Assembly: GCF_010993965.1 (NCBI RefSeq)
Contig: NZ_WIXM01000013.1
Location: 1 to 64,000 of the forward strand
From: Gracilibacillus sp. YIM 98692
GTDB taxonomy: Bacteria > Bacillota > Bacilli > Bacillales > Amphibacillaceae
Direction of reading: 5' to 3'
DNA: 64,000 bases
A program made the translations under genes and the position numbers. The notes under the pieces are model-generated. The model did no database searches. It saw only the letters and a program-made list of their open reading frames with translations, and was not told where the DNA came from. Below are positions 63,723 to 64,000 of the stretch, piece by piece. The stretch's first letter is position 1. Each line of letters begins with the position of its first letter.

Positions 63723-63849
63723 ATTTTACTTAATTGTTTAAAGATGCGAGTTATTGTAAAGCTACTGATTTATCTTCAGACGAGTGCATCCCCCATTAGG
63801 TTATGTTAAAATATTCACAAAAATGCGAGACGAGCTGAGGTGAATAGAG

Positions 63850-64000
63850 ATGGTGATGCATCCTCCAGATCAGGAGCATACAGATGATCAAATGATAAAG
63901 GTCGAAGTGAATTTAGATGATACACCTGGGGAATGGCTTGGTTATGTAATGGACAAGTTGTTTGAAGCTGGGGCAAATGATGTATATTATACACCGATTT
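63850..64000 (+). CDS. larC: LarC C-terminal half (LarC2), cut by window end
   Basis: An open frame runs to the window end: MVMHPPDQEHTDDQMIKVEV, then NLDDTPGEWLGYVMDKLFEA and GANDVYYTPI. The V-NLDD-TGE-LGYVMD-LFEAGA-DV-YTPI pattern is the start of the C-terminal domain of LarC, which binds CTP and metal. GAGGTG seven bases before the ATG indicates independent translation. The N-terminal half is a separate gene 16.7 kb upstream (46453-47175). Only about 50 of an expected 150 residues are visible. Confidence 0.85.
   Translation, partial: MVMHPPDQEHTDDQMIKVEVNLDDTPGEWLGYVMDKLFEAGANDVYYTPI

Overview
The window comes from a low-GC, spore-forming Bacillota chromosome, most likely a halotolerant member of the Bacillaceae (Gracilibacillus, Oceanobacillus or Virgibacillus type). 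Evidence for this is the TnrA-type MerR regulator, a SAM-I riboswitch on a cys operon, TreR, AraR and CcpA-type operators, the sporulation protein YyaC, B. subtilis-like gene sets, AGGAGG ribosome binding sites and frequent TTG/GTG starts. The genus is inferred. No rRNA, tRNA, CRISPR array, insertion sequence or prophage was seen.

Positions 1-31,800 are mainly core metabolism. They hold cysHJI (sulfate assimilation) behind a SAM riboswitch, a decayed photolyase fragment, gdhA, an UMF1-family MFS protein, a trehalose operon treP-treA-treR with two TreR operators, an alaR-alaT-like pair, an isolated GH43 enzyme, tnrA with a well placed TnrA box, a glycosyltransferase-MATE pair, a CAP-domain lipoprotein, two further carriers, an FAH-family enzyme, argC-argJ-argB-argD, purU and a permuted NlpC/P60-like protein.

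Positions 31,800-46,400 form an L-arabinose/arabinan locus. It holds araD, araA, two tandem araR paralogues, two GH51 arabinofuranosidases, an araM broken by one extra base, the araP-araQ permeases with a YesL-family partner, and the binding protein araN. Eight TACGTAC-centred operators lie in its control regions. A ninth, variant site lies at the GH43 gene about 16 kb upstream. Ribulokinase (araB) and a transporter ATPase are absent from the window.

Positions 47,480-62,650 form a pectin/rhamnogalacturonan locus. A membrane-anchored AraC-type regulator and a second YesL protein are on the minus strand. On the plus strand are an LplA/YtcQ-type binding protein, two permeases, an unrecognised helical-repeat protein, an MFS carrier, KdgF, GH28, GH43, an SGNH acetylesterase, KduI and KduD. 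The likely flow is import of acetylated or arabinosylated oligogalacturonides, intracellular trimming, then KdgF-KduI-KduD to 2-keto-3-deoxygluconate.

The two halves of LarC, the nickel-pincer cofactor enzyme, lie on either side of the pectin locus: the N-terminal half at 46,453-47,175 and the start of the C-terminal half at 63,850, cut by the window end. Two families of intergenic repeats recur, and copies of one sit at both edges of the pectin locus.
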